This document shows, one piece after another, positions 8,456-16,325 of a DNA stretch of 64,000 nt (position 1 is the first letter of the stretch; the number at the start of each line of letters is the position of its first letter). The notes below the pieces were generated by a model. That model saw only the letters and a program-made list of their open reading frames with translations, had not been told where the DNA came from and ran no database searches. A program made the position numbers and the translations under genes. The stretch spans positions 1 through 64,000 of the forward strand of contig NZ_SZVS01000007.1 of NCBI RefSeq assembly GCF_007670255.1. The letters are read 5' to 3'. The DNA comes from Paenarthrobacter nicotinovorans (GTDB taxonomy: Bacteria; Actinomycetota; Actinomycetes; Actinomycetales; Micrococcaceae).

Positions 8456-8493
8456 GGAATATCCAGTTGGCGCGGGGAACATCCGAAAGGCGA
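8456..8493 (-). promoter_or_regulatory. AraC/XylS-type direct-repeat operator, copy B (small-protein gene)
   Basis: On the minus strand, TCGCCTTTCGGATGTTCC (8493-8476) and GCGCCAACTGGATATTCC (8473-8456) repeat with the same 20-base period and the same GGATnnTCC core as copy A. Downstream, CTAGAGTC (8439-8432) and TATGACGCA (8417-8409) also match copy A, giving a second version of the whole promoter. It sits between the small gene and the divergent AraC gene, so it may also affect regulator expression. Confidence 0.7.
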
Positions 8494-8530
8494 AAAGCTG
8501 CGAAAACCCAGGTAAAGCAGGTGGTTGAAA

Positions 8531-9496
8531 GTGCGGATTCTTCCTCGGGATGTCCTGCGGGGTCGGCCAACAACGGCCACAACCGACGTGGATGAAGCGC
8601 ATGCCAGGATCGCTGAATTGTTCTGTGGGCATGAGCTGGCTCCCCGCACCCGCAAGTCGACCGTGAACATGAAGCTCCGGTCGTTGCACCGCGGGGACGT
8701 GGGTATCGAATTCCTTGACTACGGTGGGGACGTCAGGATTAATCCGGAGGGTTTGCAGGACTTCCACCTGGTCCAGATTCCGTTGGCCGGCCAGGCTTCC
8801 ATGCAGGTGGGAGCCACCACGGTGGAGTCCAGCCCGACGCTGGCCAGCGTGCCGCCGATCGACCGGCCGTTTTCCATGAGCTGGGACATCGGCAGTCCGC
8901 ACTTGATTGTCTATGTCCGCCGGAAGGCTCTTGAGCGTGTCGCCTACCAACTCAACGGAACCGCTCCAGGCGAGTTGGGCTACGGCATGGACCTTGCAAC
9001 CGCCGCCGGCCGCGCATTCCTGAGGTCCGTCGTCGAACTTCATGACGACCTGATCAGCCAGCCGCAGTCCGAATCCCCGGCTTTCGTTCAGGGTTTGCTG
9101 GCGGACAGCATGATGTCGCGGCTCTTGATGGCCCTTGAACCCGCCTCTGAGGTGGTGCCGGATGGCGACAAGGAAAGCCGCCTGGTCCGGGACTGCCGCG
9201 AGCTGCTGGAGCGGCACGCCTCCGAAGAACTGACGGTGCCGGATATCGCGGAACGGCTCGGCGTCTCGGTCCGCACCCTGCAAACCGCGCTTCGGGCCGA
9301 AACCGGAGCGACGCCGTCGGACCTGCTCAGGAGCATCCGCCTGGACCGGGCGCGTGAGATGCTGCTCGAAGCAAATCCCCGCGAGCAAAGCGTTACGGCG
9401 GTCGCCGAGTTGTGCGGTTTTACGCACCAGGGGCGGTTCTCGGCCCTGTACCTGAAGACTTTCGGGGAGCTGCCGTCGGAGAGCCTGCGGCGGTGA
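8531..9496 (+). CDS. AraC/XylS-family transcriptional regulator of the monooxygenase cluster
   Basis: The roughly 321-residue protein has an AraC-binding-like N-terminal domain (residues about 30-200) and a double helix-turn-helix domain at its C-terminus (LTVPDIAERLGVSVRTLQTALR, then the second-helix signature TAVAELCGFTHQGRFSALYLKTFGELPSE). GTG at 8531 is chosen because AGGTGG ends 6 bases upstream; a TTG at 8525 would have no spacing. It is divergent from the small gene and the styA operon, whose promoters carry matching direct repeats. Indole clusters in Acinetobacter also carry an AraC-type regulator, so an inducer role for indole or an oxidation product is plausible. Confidence 0.88.
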   Translation: MRILPRDVLRGRPTTATTDVDEAHARIAELFCGHELAPRTRKSTVNMKLRSLHRGDVGIEFLDYGGDVRINPEGLQDFHLVQIPLAGQASMQVGATTVESSPTLASVPPIDRPFSMSWDIGSPHLIVYVRRKALERVAYQLNGTAPGELGYGMDLATAAGRAFLRSVVELHDDLISQPQSESPAFVQGLLADSMMSRLLMALEPASEVVPDGDKESRLVRDCRELLERHASEELTVPDIAERLGVSVRTLQTALRAETGATPSDLLRSIRLDRAREMLLEANPREQSVTAVAELCGFTHQGRFSALYLKTFGELPSESLRR

Positions 9497-9511
9497 GGGG
9501 TGCTGTGGAGG

Positions 9512-9545
9512 TGCACTATTGTGCGTTTGAATGCACAATAATGCT
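9512..9545. terminator. Hairpin between convergent genes
   Basis: TGCACTATTGTGC and GCACAATAATGCT form a 13-base stem with two mismatches around an 8-base loop. It lies between the ends of the convergent AraC and Fic genes. It lacks a T-run, so it could be a bidirectional terminator or a protein site. Confidence 0.4.
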
Positions 9546-9562
9546 CCTGGACGACCCGCAGT

Positions 9563-10489
9563 TCATATTGAATCGCGAAGGATGCGAGGCAAGAATCCCA
9601 GCTGATCCAATTCACGCACCAAGAGCGGTGTAAGTTCGCTGGGTGCGAGCCGGAGCCGATATGACCTCTTTCCCTCCGCCACGGGTTCAATCACGCCGCG
9701 GTCCAAGAGTTTGCGGATATCCTGGCTGCGCGTCGCGACTGAACCCGTGAATGCTGAACTGAGGTCTGCGGCCTTCACTTCAACTTTCCGGGCGATGATT
9801 CTCAATGCAAGGGCTTCTTCGCTTGTGAAGCGCGATGACGCGAGCCCTCTTTCGATCGCGGGGATTAGGAGACCCTCCGTGACGAAATCCCTGTTGCCGA
9901 GCTTCACCAACCTTCTGAGGTCTGTCAGCAGTCCTTCCAGGACATACGTCGACCAGCGGATCAGGGAATCGGTTTTGAGGGAGTCGGCGTCTTCAAGTCG
10001 TTCGTAGTACAGATCGCGATTCTCGCCAAAAACCGCCGTTGGGTTCAGGGCCCGGTATCCGCCGACATCGGAGAACCCTTGCCGTCGCATCGCCGCGTAT
10101 GTCAGTAGTCTGCCAACGCGCCCGTTGCCATTCCCGAAAGGATGAATCCACACGAACCGATGGTGGGCGAGCGCAATCTTGAGGAGCTCGTAGTTCTGAT
10201 CGACATCTGCATTGATGAAGTCGAGGAGAGCTGTCATGTCACCATGCACGCTCCCTGGCGGCGGAGGTCGATGAGACGAGCCGCTGATAGTCACATCGGC
10301 GAGTCTGTATGCACCAGGAGTGCGGTCCCCTTCGCGCTCCAGGCCAGTTACGGAGATGCGGTGGAGCTCACGGACAAACCCATGAGTCAGTATCGTTCCT
10401 CGCTCCCTCTCCCAAATCTGCACGAATCCGTTCAAGTTGGATGATGGCTTTTGCGAGCGGAGAGCTAAAGGGGAACTCTGGGAACTCAA
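9563..10489 (-). CDS. Fic-domain protein (probable N-terminal frameshift)
   Basis: The open frame of 308 residues contains the Fic active-site motif HPFGNGNGRVGR from His116, followed by a C-terminal region that includes a likely winged-helix segment (EVKAADLSSAFTGSVATRSQDIRKLLDRGVIEP). Fic enzymes transfer AMP or other phosphate-containing groups to proteins; here Asn replaces the usual Asp/Glu before GNGR. The only start in this frame is a TTG without a ribosome-binding site. In another frame, ATG at 10499 begins MRPLEFPEFPFSSPLAK, which looks like a Fic N-terminus and would join after one frame change near 10405-10420. The gene is probably damaged, or the sequence has a one-base error. Confidence 0.75.
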   Translation of the reverse strand: MSSQSSPLALRSQKPSSNLNGFVQIWERERGTILTHGFVRELHRISVTGLEREGDRTPGAYRLADVTISGSSHRPPPPGSVHGDMTALLDFINADVDQNYELLKIALAHHRFVWIHPFGNGNGRVGRLLTYAAMRRQGFSDVGGYRALNPTAVFGENRDLYYERLEDADSLKTDSLIRWSTYVLEGLLTDLRRLVKLGNRDFVTEGLLIPAIERGLASSRFTSEEALALRIIARKVEVKAADLSSAFTGSVATRSQDIRKLLDRGVIEPVAEGKRSYRLRLAPSELTPLLVRELDQLGFLPRILRDSI

Positions 10490-10634
10490 GTGGTCTCATG
10501 AGCAGAATTTCGGAGACAGTTGGTAACAATTAAGTGCATGGGCTGATTCTGCCCTAAAAATCAGCACTTTAGGCCGTTCGCACCCGAGCAGGATTTAAAT
10601 CCGCTGCCCCCAACAATTAAGTGACTCGGACTCA

Positions 10635-11336
10635 CTACGCCTCCAGCACGTACGTCTTCAGGTCATCCAGCGTCTGCTGCATATGGGCATCCATGGCCAA
10701 CCGGGCTTCGTTGGGATTCCGGGACTCAAGGGCGGCGGCGATCTTCCTGTGGTGCCCGATGGCGTGCGCCTGGATCTCCGGGAACGCCGAGGTCTCCGCC
10801 CGGCGCGCCTCGAGCACCCGGTGCAGGGGCTCAAAGAGGACCGCCACGAAGACATTGCCGGACGCGTGGAGAATCACGTCATGGAAGGCAAGGTCCGCTT
10901 CCACGAAGCCGGCGAGGTCGTTGACTTCATGTGAGGACTGCATCTTGTCGACGTGCTCGTTGAGCGTGCGGAGTTCGTCGTCGGAGATGCGTTCCGCAGC
11001 CAGTTCGCACGCGCCGGTCTCGAGCATCCGGCGAAGCTCGATCAACTGGACCGCCGCAGCGGCATCTTTGGTGCCCTCCGATGCTGCGCGGAGCACTGCT
11101 TCAAGCGATGCCCACTGGTTCAGCGGGTTCACAAACGTTCCACGGCCACGCTCAACGCTGAGGATCCGTTGTGCTTCCAGGGTCTTCATGGCCTCACGCA
11201 CGGTCATCCGGCTCACCTCGTGCTTTGCGCTGAGTTCCAGTTCTCCTGGAACCACCGTGCCGGGCGGGAATTCCCCCGCGATGATCCGGTCCAGCAACTC
11301 ATCAGCTACGACGCCGACCAGCGACTTGCGTGCCAT
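10635..11336 (-). CDS. GntR-family regulator, FadR/FCD subfamily
   Basis: The 233-residue protein has an N-terminal winged helix (PPGTVVPGELELSAKHEVSRM, TVREAMKTLEAQ, GRGTFV at residues about 8-70) and an all-helical FCD ligand domain with metal-type residues (ADLAFHDVILHASGN, HHRKIAAALESRN). Such regulators usually bind sugar acids or carboxylates. Matching palindromes lie in front of this gene (11394-11406) and in front of the sugar-acid operon (12280-12292). This points to autoregulation and control of the kinase-dehydrogenase-GntP-aldolase genes. Confidence 0.88.
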   Translation of the reverse strand: MARKSLVGVVADELLDRIIAGEFPPGTVVPGELELSAKHEVSRMTVREAMKTLEAQRILSVERGRGTFVNPLNQWASLEAVLRAASEGTKDAAAAVQLIELRRMLETGACELAAERISDDELRTLNEHVDKMQSSHEVNDLAGFVEADLAFHDVILHASGNVFVAVLFEPLHRVLEARRAETSAFPEIQAHAIGHHRKIAAALESRNPNEARLAMDAHMQQTLDDLKTYVLEA

Positions 11337-11393
11337 GTATCCCCACTCCTGTATTCCCGCCCATCATGTGCCCGCGTAACCCCGGGCGGGATG

Positions 11394-11406
11394 GATGTCA
11401 GACATC
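11394..11406. promoter_or_regulatory. GntR operator candidate upstream of the GntR gene
   Basis: GATGTCAGACATC is a perfect odd palindrome 58 bases upstream of the GntR start. The same sequence, with the central base complemented, occurs at 12280-12292 in front of the sugar-acid operon. It resembles the short inverted repeats bound by FadR-type regulators. Confidence 0.6.
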
Positions 11407-12210
11407 TTACGCTGGCGATGGCCGGTTGCTTCTCCAAAACTCCTGCAACGTTTCGGCGCATTGCTGAGGTTGTTCCCGGAGGACGCTGTGACCGGCCGTC
11501 GGGATCGCCCTGAGGATCCTCCCCGGCCCGGCGTCCACAAAGGCGGACATTTGGTCCATCGACCGTATCCGGTCTTCTGTTCCGGCCAGCACCAGCAGTG
11601 GCGCGTGAACCCGCCCGGGTATTGAAGGGTCGACACCGGTCATGGCCGCCTTGCCGCTCGGGCCCAACACCTCGAAAGGTACGTCAAACCCACGGCTGAG
11701 CAGTTCTTCCTCCCGTCGGGGCAGCGTTCCGTACCAAGCCTTCATGCAGCGTTCCTTGGTTTCCCCATCGATGAAGCCCTGCTTCCATTGTGACTCCAGT
11801 AGCGATCGGAAACCGTCGTTGGGAGGTGCCGGGACCATGCCAACCAGCGTCACGGTTGCCGCCAACTCCGGATAATTGGCGGCCAGTGTCAGGGCTACGC
11901 TGCCGCCCAGCGAGTGTCCGACGAGATGGACGGGCACGCTGCGCGTGGCATCAAGGGTGGCAGCCACGGAGGCGGCCGCTGAGTCCAGGCTCCACTGAAA
12001 CTCCGGCGGAAGGATCTCCCCTGGATGGTACCCGGGCAGGTCCACGATCCAGACCGGTGTCCCGGCGTCGAGCAGCTTTTCCGCCAGAGGTTCCCAATAG
12101 GCAGAAGTGGATGCCCAGCCGTGGATCAGGACGGCAGGAACGGCCTCACCTGCGGAAACACATGGCTCGCGAATATCCACGAACGATAGCGGGTTCATGC
12201 TCTCTGCCAT
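11407..12210 (-). CDS. Alpha/beta hydrolase
   Basis: The 267-residue protein has the standard alpha/beta hydrolase elements. These are the oxyanion segment VLIHGWAS (residues about 27-34), the nucleophile elbow GHSLGGS, the acid in VLAGTEDRI and the catalytic histidine in TAGHSVL. The general look is that of MhpC/BioH-like esterases or lactonases. It is divergent from the sugar-acid operon across a promoter region with a GntR-type palindrome, so hydrolysis of a sugar lactone is possible but unproven. Confidence 0.8.
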   Translation of the reverse strand: MAESMNPLSFVDIREPCVSAGEAVPAVLIHGWASTSAYWEPLAEKLLDAGTPVWIVDLPGYHPGEILPPEFQWSLDSAAASVAATLDATRSVPVHLVGHSLGGSVALTLAANYPELAATVTLVGMVPAPPNDGFRSLLESQWKQGFIDGETKERCMKAWYGTLPRREEELLSRGFDVPFEVLGPSGKAAMTGVDPSIPGRVHAPLLVLAGTEDRIRSMDQMSAFVDAGPGRILRAIPTAGHSVLREQPQQCAETLQEFWRSNRPSPA

Positions 12211-12279
12211 GCCCCCAGCCTAGTGACGGGCGTCTCCTTGCGCAGTGCGAATGCGTATGTCACACTGATTCAAATGTTA

Positions 12280-12292
12280 GATGTCTGACATC
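12280..12292. promoter_or_regulatory. GntR operator candidate between hydrolase and sugar-acid operon
   Basis: GATGTCTGACATC matches the palindrome upstream of the GntR gene. It is followed by an overlapping half copy (TGACATT, ending at 12299). It lies 33 bases upstream of the kinase gene and in the divergent hydrolase promoter region, so one regulator could control both directions. Confidence 0.6.
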
Positions 12293-12325
12293 TGACATTC
12301 ATAAACCGCAGCAGAGATTTTCACA

Positions 12326-13822
12326 ATGGAGTGCACAGTGATCCTTGAAGCCGACGTTCTGGCCGCCTTCCCGGCGGAGGTCCGGATTCCCGCCCAGCTC
12401 GTGGCCGACGCCGTTGCCGCGTCCTCGTCGAGCAGCCCCCGCATCCTGGTGGTCCTCGACGACGACCCCACGGGCACCCAGTCCGTTGCAGATCTCGCTG
12501 TCCTGACCAGTTGGGACGTAGCCGACTTCGCCTGGGCCTTTGGCCACATCCAGGACAACAACACCAAGCCAGCCGTCTACGTACTGACCAACACACGCAG
12601 CCTTGACCCCGCAGAGGCTGCGGCGCGGAACGAGGAAATCGTCCGCAACGCGCTCGCCGCTGCCGCGGATGGCCTGCGCCTGGGTTTCGTCAGCCGCAGC
12701 GATTCCACCCTCCGGGGGCACTACCCGCTGGAGCCGGACACCATTGCCGCCACCGTCGCCGCCGAAACCGGCGAGGCCACTGATGGCGTCGTGATCGTTC
12801 CGGCGTTCCCCGACGCCGGACGCGTCACCATCGGCGGCGTGCACTACATGCGTGGCGACGCCGGCACCCTCACCCCGGTGGCCGAGACGGAATTCGCCAA
12901 GGATGCCAGCTTCGGGTTCGCCAACTCCGAGTTGGCCCTTTACGTGGAGGAAAAGTCGCAGGGACGATACCCGGCAAACGAGGTCATCGTCCTGGACCTC
13001 AACATCATCCGTGCCGGCGCTGCAGCAAACGACCCCGCCATCTCCGCCAAAGCGATCGCCGACGCCATCGAGTCCGCCACCGATTCCACCCCGATCGTGG
13101 CCGACATTGTCACGGAAAACGACTTCCGCGCCCTCGCTCTGGGCTTGGAAGAAGCGGAACGCCGCGGCAAGAAGCTCCTGTACCGCGTGGGTCCCCCGTT
13201 CGTCCGGGGCCGCATCGGCCAAGACATCCGCCAGGCCCTGACGGGAGATGAAGCCTTCGCCGGCAACACCCCCTCCACAGCCGGTGGACTGATCGTTGTC
13301 GGCTCCCACGTTGGCGTGACCACCCGCCAGCTCAACGACCTCACCTCCCAGCACGGCTCGGCCCGGACCATCGAAATCGACGTCGAGAAGCTTCTGGCCG
13401 GCGAGGCGGAAGCCGAGGGCTACATCGCAACTGTTGTGTCCGACGTCGTCGACGCCCTCCGCCAAGGTGATGTCATCGTCCACACCAGCCGCCTCCTCAT
13501 CAAGACCGACGACCCAGCAGCGAGCCTGAAGATTGCCCGCACCGTCTCCGCCGCCGTCGTGGCTGTCGTGAACCGTACGCTCAAGACCTTCCCGCCACGG
13601 TTCGTCATTGCCAAGGGCGGCATCACGTCCTCGGACGTAGCAGCGCACGGCCTGGAAATCCGGCACGGAATCGTTCGGGGACCCATGCTGCCGGGCATCG
13701 TCTCGCTGTGGGAGCCGGTTGACGGGCCCGCGAAGGGCATTCCCTACATCGTCTTTGCCGGCAACGTCGGCGACGACCAATCACTGACCCAGGTCACCCG
13801 CAAACTCAGCGCCACTTTCTAG
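12326..13822 (+). CDS. Four-carbon acid sugar kinase family protein (DUF1537)
   Basis: The 498-residue protein has both halves of the DUF1537 kinase family: an N-terminal substrate domain (VVLDDDPTGTQSVADL, TNTRSLDP, LGFVSRSDSTLRGHYP) and a C-terminal nucleotide domain (FVIAKGGITSSDVA, LPGIVSLWEP, FAGNVGDDQSL). Members phosphorylate L- or D-threonate or 3-oxo-tetronates (LtnK, DtnK, OtnK). ATG at 12326 is the first start; GTG at 12338 has a better-spaced GGAG. It is the first gene of an operon with a dehydrogenase, a GntP permease and a class II aldolase. The exact substrate cannot be told from sequence. Confidence 0.88.
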   Translation: MECTVILEADVLAAFPAEVRIPAQLVADAVAASSSSSPRILVVLDDDPTGTQSVADLAVLTSWDVADFAWAFGHIQDNNTKPAVYVLTNTRSLDPAEAAARNEEIVRNALAAAADGLRLGFVSRSDSTLRGHYPLEPDTIAATVAAETGEATDGVVIVPAFPDAGRVTIGGVHYMRGDAGTLTPVAETEFAKDASFGFANSELALYVEEKSQGRYPANEVIVLDLNIIRAGAAANDPAISAKAIADAIESATDSTPIVADIVTENDFRALALGLEEAERRGKKLLYRVGPPFVRGRIGQDIRQALTGDEAFAGNTPSTAGGLIVVGSHVGVTTRQLNDLTSQHGSARTIEIDVEKLLAGEAEAEGYIATVVSDVVDALRQGDVIVHTSRLLIKTDDPAASLKIARTVSAAVVAVVNRTLKTFPPRFVIAKGGITSSDVAAHGLEIRHGIVRGPMLPGIVSLWEPVDGPAKGIPYIVFAGNVGDDQSLTQVTRKLSATF

Positions 13823-13839
13823 ATTCAACGGAGAACACC

Positions 13840-14745
13840 ATGACTACCAGCAGCAACTACACTGTCACCGTCCTCGGCCTGGGTGCCATGGGACTGCCCA
13901 TGGCCACGCGGCTCGCGTCCGAGGTCACCGTCCACGGCTTCGATATCGCCGAGGCACGCCTCGATCTCGCCGCCGCGGCCGGCATCAAGACGTTCGCTTC
14001 CGCCCGCGAAGCCTCCCAGGATGCGGATGCGCTGCTTCTGGCCGTCCGCAACGGCGAACAGCTCAACGACGTCCTCTTTGGTGAAAACGGCGTGGCACCC
14101 GTCCTGAAGCCGGGCGCCGTCGTGATCCTCGGAAGCACTGTCGGTACGGAAGCCATCCCGGCCACAGTCGCCAAACTGGCCGAGTATGGCGTTTCACTCG
14201 TTGACGCTCCGCTGTCCGGCGGCCCCAAGCGCGCGGGCGAAGGCGATCTCCTCATCGTCGTGGGCGCCGAACCGGAGGCCCTGGAAAAGGCCCGTCCCGC
14301 CCTGGAACTGCTGGCTTCCACCCTCACCATCGTGGGAGACAAGCCCGGCGACGGCCAGGCGCTCAAGACGGTCAACCAGCTGCTGTGCGGCGTCCACATC
14401 GCCGCAGCCGCTGAAGCCCTGGCACTCGCCGATGCCCTCGGACTCGACCAAGCCAAGACCCTGGCAGCCCTTGAAGCCGGAGCGGCCGGTTCCTTTATGC
14501 TCTCCAACCGGGGCCCGCGTATCCTTGAGGCCTACGACGAAGAAGGCGCCGAAGTCCTCAGCCGCCTGGACATCTTCGTCAAGGACATGGGAATCGTGGG
14601 CAAGGCTACCCGTGCCGCCGGACTCGCCGCGCCCGTTGCCGCTGCCGCAGAACAGCTTTACCTCCTCGGGCAGGCCCAAGGCCTCGCCGCCGCTGACGAC
14701 TCTGCCGTCATCAAGGTTGTAGCGCCCGCCAAGCGCACCGCCTAA
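13840..14745 (+). CDS. Beta-hydroxyacid dehydrogenase (3-hydroxyisobutyrate/threonate dehydrogenase family)
   Basis: The 301-residue NAD-dependent enzyme starts with a Rossmann fold (VLGLGAMGLPMATRLA), carries the substrate-binding DAPLSGGPKRAGEGDL segment near residue 125, and has the catalytic lysine in LKTVNQLLCG. With a DUF1537 kinase 17 bases upstream and a GntP permease downstream, it fits an LtnD-like L-threonate 2-dehydrogenase or a related four-carbon sugar-acid dehydrogenase. Tartronate semialdehyde reductase is the main alternative within the family. The start has a GGAG ribosome-binding site. Confidence 0.87.
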   Translation: MTTSSNYTVTVLGLGAMGLPMATRLASEVTVHGFDIAEARLDLAAAAGIKTFASAREASQDADALLLAVRNGEQLNDVLFGENGVAPVLKPGAVVILGSTVGTEAIPATVAKLAEYGVSLVDAPLSGGPKRAGEGDLLIVVGAEPEALEKARPALELLASTLTIVGDKPGDGQALKTVNQLLCGVHIAAAAEALALADALGLDQAKTLAALEAGAAGSFMLSNRGPRILEAYDEEGAEVLSRLDIFVKDMGIVGKATRAAGLAAPVAAAAEQLYLLGQAQGLAAADDSAVIKVVAPAKRTA

Positions 14746-14769
14746 ACAACTCAGCCCACCCCAGAACGC

Positions 14770-14801
14770 GCGACGACGGCGATCCCCCCCTTCGTCGTCG
14801 C
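14770..14801 (+). terminator. Intra-operon hairpin before the GntP gene
   Basis: GCGACGACG and CGTCGTCGC form a perfect 9-base stem with a C-rich loop in the 113-base gap between dehydrogenase and permease. No T-run follows, so it is more likely an RNA stability or attenuation element than a full terminator. Confidence 0.35.
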
Positions 14802-14858
14802 CGCCACCTCCCGCCGGTCTGCTCACCGGACCGGTTCGTCAAAGGAGACACCGCCCCA

Positions 14859-16325
14859 ATGAATCCCCTCGTCAACCCGCTTCTGGTCGGGGCCGCTGAC
14901 GCCCCCGCCATCAAGCCCGCAGTGGAACTGGGAACACCCCTTCTGCTGACCATCGCAGCGGCAGGCATCGCCTTGTTGCTGGTGTTGATCATCCGCTTCA
15001 AGATCCAGGCATTTGTTGCCTTGCTCGCCGTCAGTATCCTGGTGGGTGTTGCCGCGCAGATCCCGCTCAAGGACATCTTTACCGTGGTCACCAACGGCGT
15101 GGGCAGCACCATGGGCAAGGTGGCGTTGCTCATTGCCCTCGGCGCCATCCTGGGCCGGATGATCGAGGTCTCCGGCGGCGTGCAGTCGTTGGCGACCCAC
15201 TTCACCGAGAAGCTCGGTGCCAAGCGCGTAGCTGTGGCCCTCACCGCCGTCGGCTTCCTCGTCGCGATCCCGGTGTTCTTCGAGGTCGGCGTCATCGTCT
15301 TGGTCCCGATCGTTTACGCCTTCGCCAAGATTGCCAAGGTCCACCCGATCAAGTTCGGCCTGCCCATGGCCGGCATCATGCTCTCGATCCACGTCGCAGT
15401 CCCGCCGCACCCGGGCATCGTTGCAGGCGCCGGCGTATTCGGCGCCGACATCGGACTCATCACGCTCATCTCGCTGATCATCTGTGTGCCCCTCGGTTTC
15501 CTGTCCTACTGGGTTGCCAGCATCATGAACCGCAAGGATTACGAACTGCTCCCCGGCGTCAAGGCCCAAGTTGAGGAGTTCGGCTCCGATTCCCTGGTGC
15601 ACGTTGGACACGATGGCCCCGGTGCCCGCGCTGTTGCTCCGCCGCGTCCGGGCCTGATCATGTTCCTGATCGCCGCTCCGATTGTCCAGATTCTCCTCGG
15701 AACGGTGGGTACGCTCACCATTGCCAAGGACAACTACTGGTACGGCGTTGCCTCTTTCATCGGAAACCCGTTCTTCGCGCTGCTCGTCGCTGTGGCCCTG
15801 TCCTTCTTCCTGTTGGCTGTCCGCCGGCACTGGTCGCTGAAGGAAACCGGCGAGATCTTCGAAGGCGCCCTCCCGCCCATCGCTTCCATCCTGATGGTGG
15901 TCGCGGCCGGTGGTGTGTTTGGTGAGGTCCTCCGTACGTCCGGAATCGGTGCGGCACTGTCGCACACCTTGGACAGCCTCGGCCTTCCGGTGATCGTGCT
16001 CGGCTTCATCATTTCGCTCGCCCTGCGCGCTGCCCAGGGTTCCGCCACCGTCGCCATCGTCACGACGACGGGCCTGCTCACCTCTGCCGTCATGGAAGGC
16101 GGCTACTCGCCCGCCCAGATCGCGGTGATCGTCATCGCCATCGGCTTCGGCGCACTGGGCCTGTCCCACGTCACCGACGCAGGCTTCTGGACCGTGATCC
16201 GCTACTACGGCCTCACGGTGTCCGACGGCCTCAAGACCTGGACCGTCCTCACCACCATCCTGGGCCTGGCGGGCTTCGTTCTTACTTACGTCGCCTGGAT
16301 CCTGGTGGGAGGCCTGGCACACTGA
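14859..16325 (+). CDS. GntP-family gluconate/sugar-acid:H+ symporter
   Basis: The 488-residue membrane protein has about a dozen hydrophobic segments and GntP hallmarks (ALGAILGRMIEVSGGVQSLA near residue 90, AVPPHPGIVAGAGVFGADIG near 180, and RAAQGSATVAIVTTTGL near 395). GntP/GntT carriers import gluconate and related sugar acids with protons. An AAAGGAG ribosome-binding site precedes the ATG. In this operon it most likely imports the substrate of the kinase and dehydrogenase. Its stop overlaps the aldolase start by one base. Confidence 0.92.
   Translation: MNPLVNPLLVGAADAPAIKPAVELGTPLLLTIAAAGIALLLVLIIRFKIQAFVALLAVSILVGVAAQIPLKDIFTVVTNGVGSTMGKVALLIALGAILGRMIEVSGGVQSLATHFTEKLGAKRVAVALTAVGFLVAIPVFFEVGVIVLVPIVYAFAKIAKVHPIKFGLPMAGIMLSIHVAVPPHPGIVAGAGVFGADIGLITLISLIICVPLGFLSYWVASIMNRKDYELLPGVKAQVEEFGSDSLVHVGHDGPGARAVAPPRPGLIMFLIAAPIVQILLGTVGTLTIAKDNYWYGVASFIGNPFFALLVAVALSFFLLAVRRHWSLKETGEIFEGALPPIASILMVVAAGGVFGEVLRTSGIGAALSHTLDSLGLPVIVLGFIISLALRAAQGSATVAIVTTTGLLTSAVMEGGYSPAQIAVIVIAIGFGALGLSHVTDAGFWTVIRYYGLTVSDGLKTWTVLTTILGLAGFVLTYVAWILVGGLAH

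Noticed and set aside
8189..9538. A 449-residue minus-strand frame through the AraC gene and the small gene region
   Set aside because: It is antisense to the AraC regulator, whose helix-turn-helix motifs are clear, and it crosses the regulatory repeats.
12299..13780. A 493-residue frame on the minus strand opposite the DUF1537 kinase gene
   Set aside because: It is a shadow of the real gene in high-GC DNA: no ribosome-binding site, low-complexity Gly/Asp/Arg composition and no family motifs, whereas the plus strand carries a clear kinase.
14823..16322. A 499-residue minus-strand frame opposite the GntP permease
   Set aside because: The sense strand has the typical permease helices; the antisense frame is a hydrophilic Glu/Asp/Gln/Arg mirror of hydrophobic codons.
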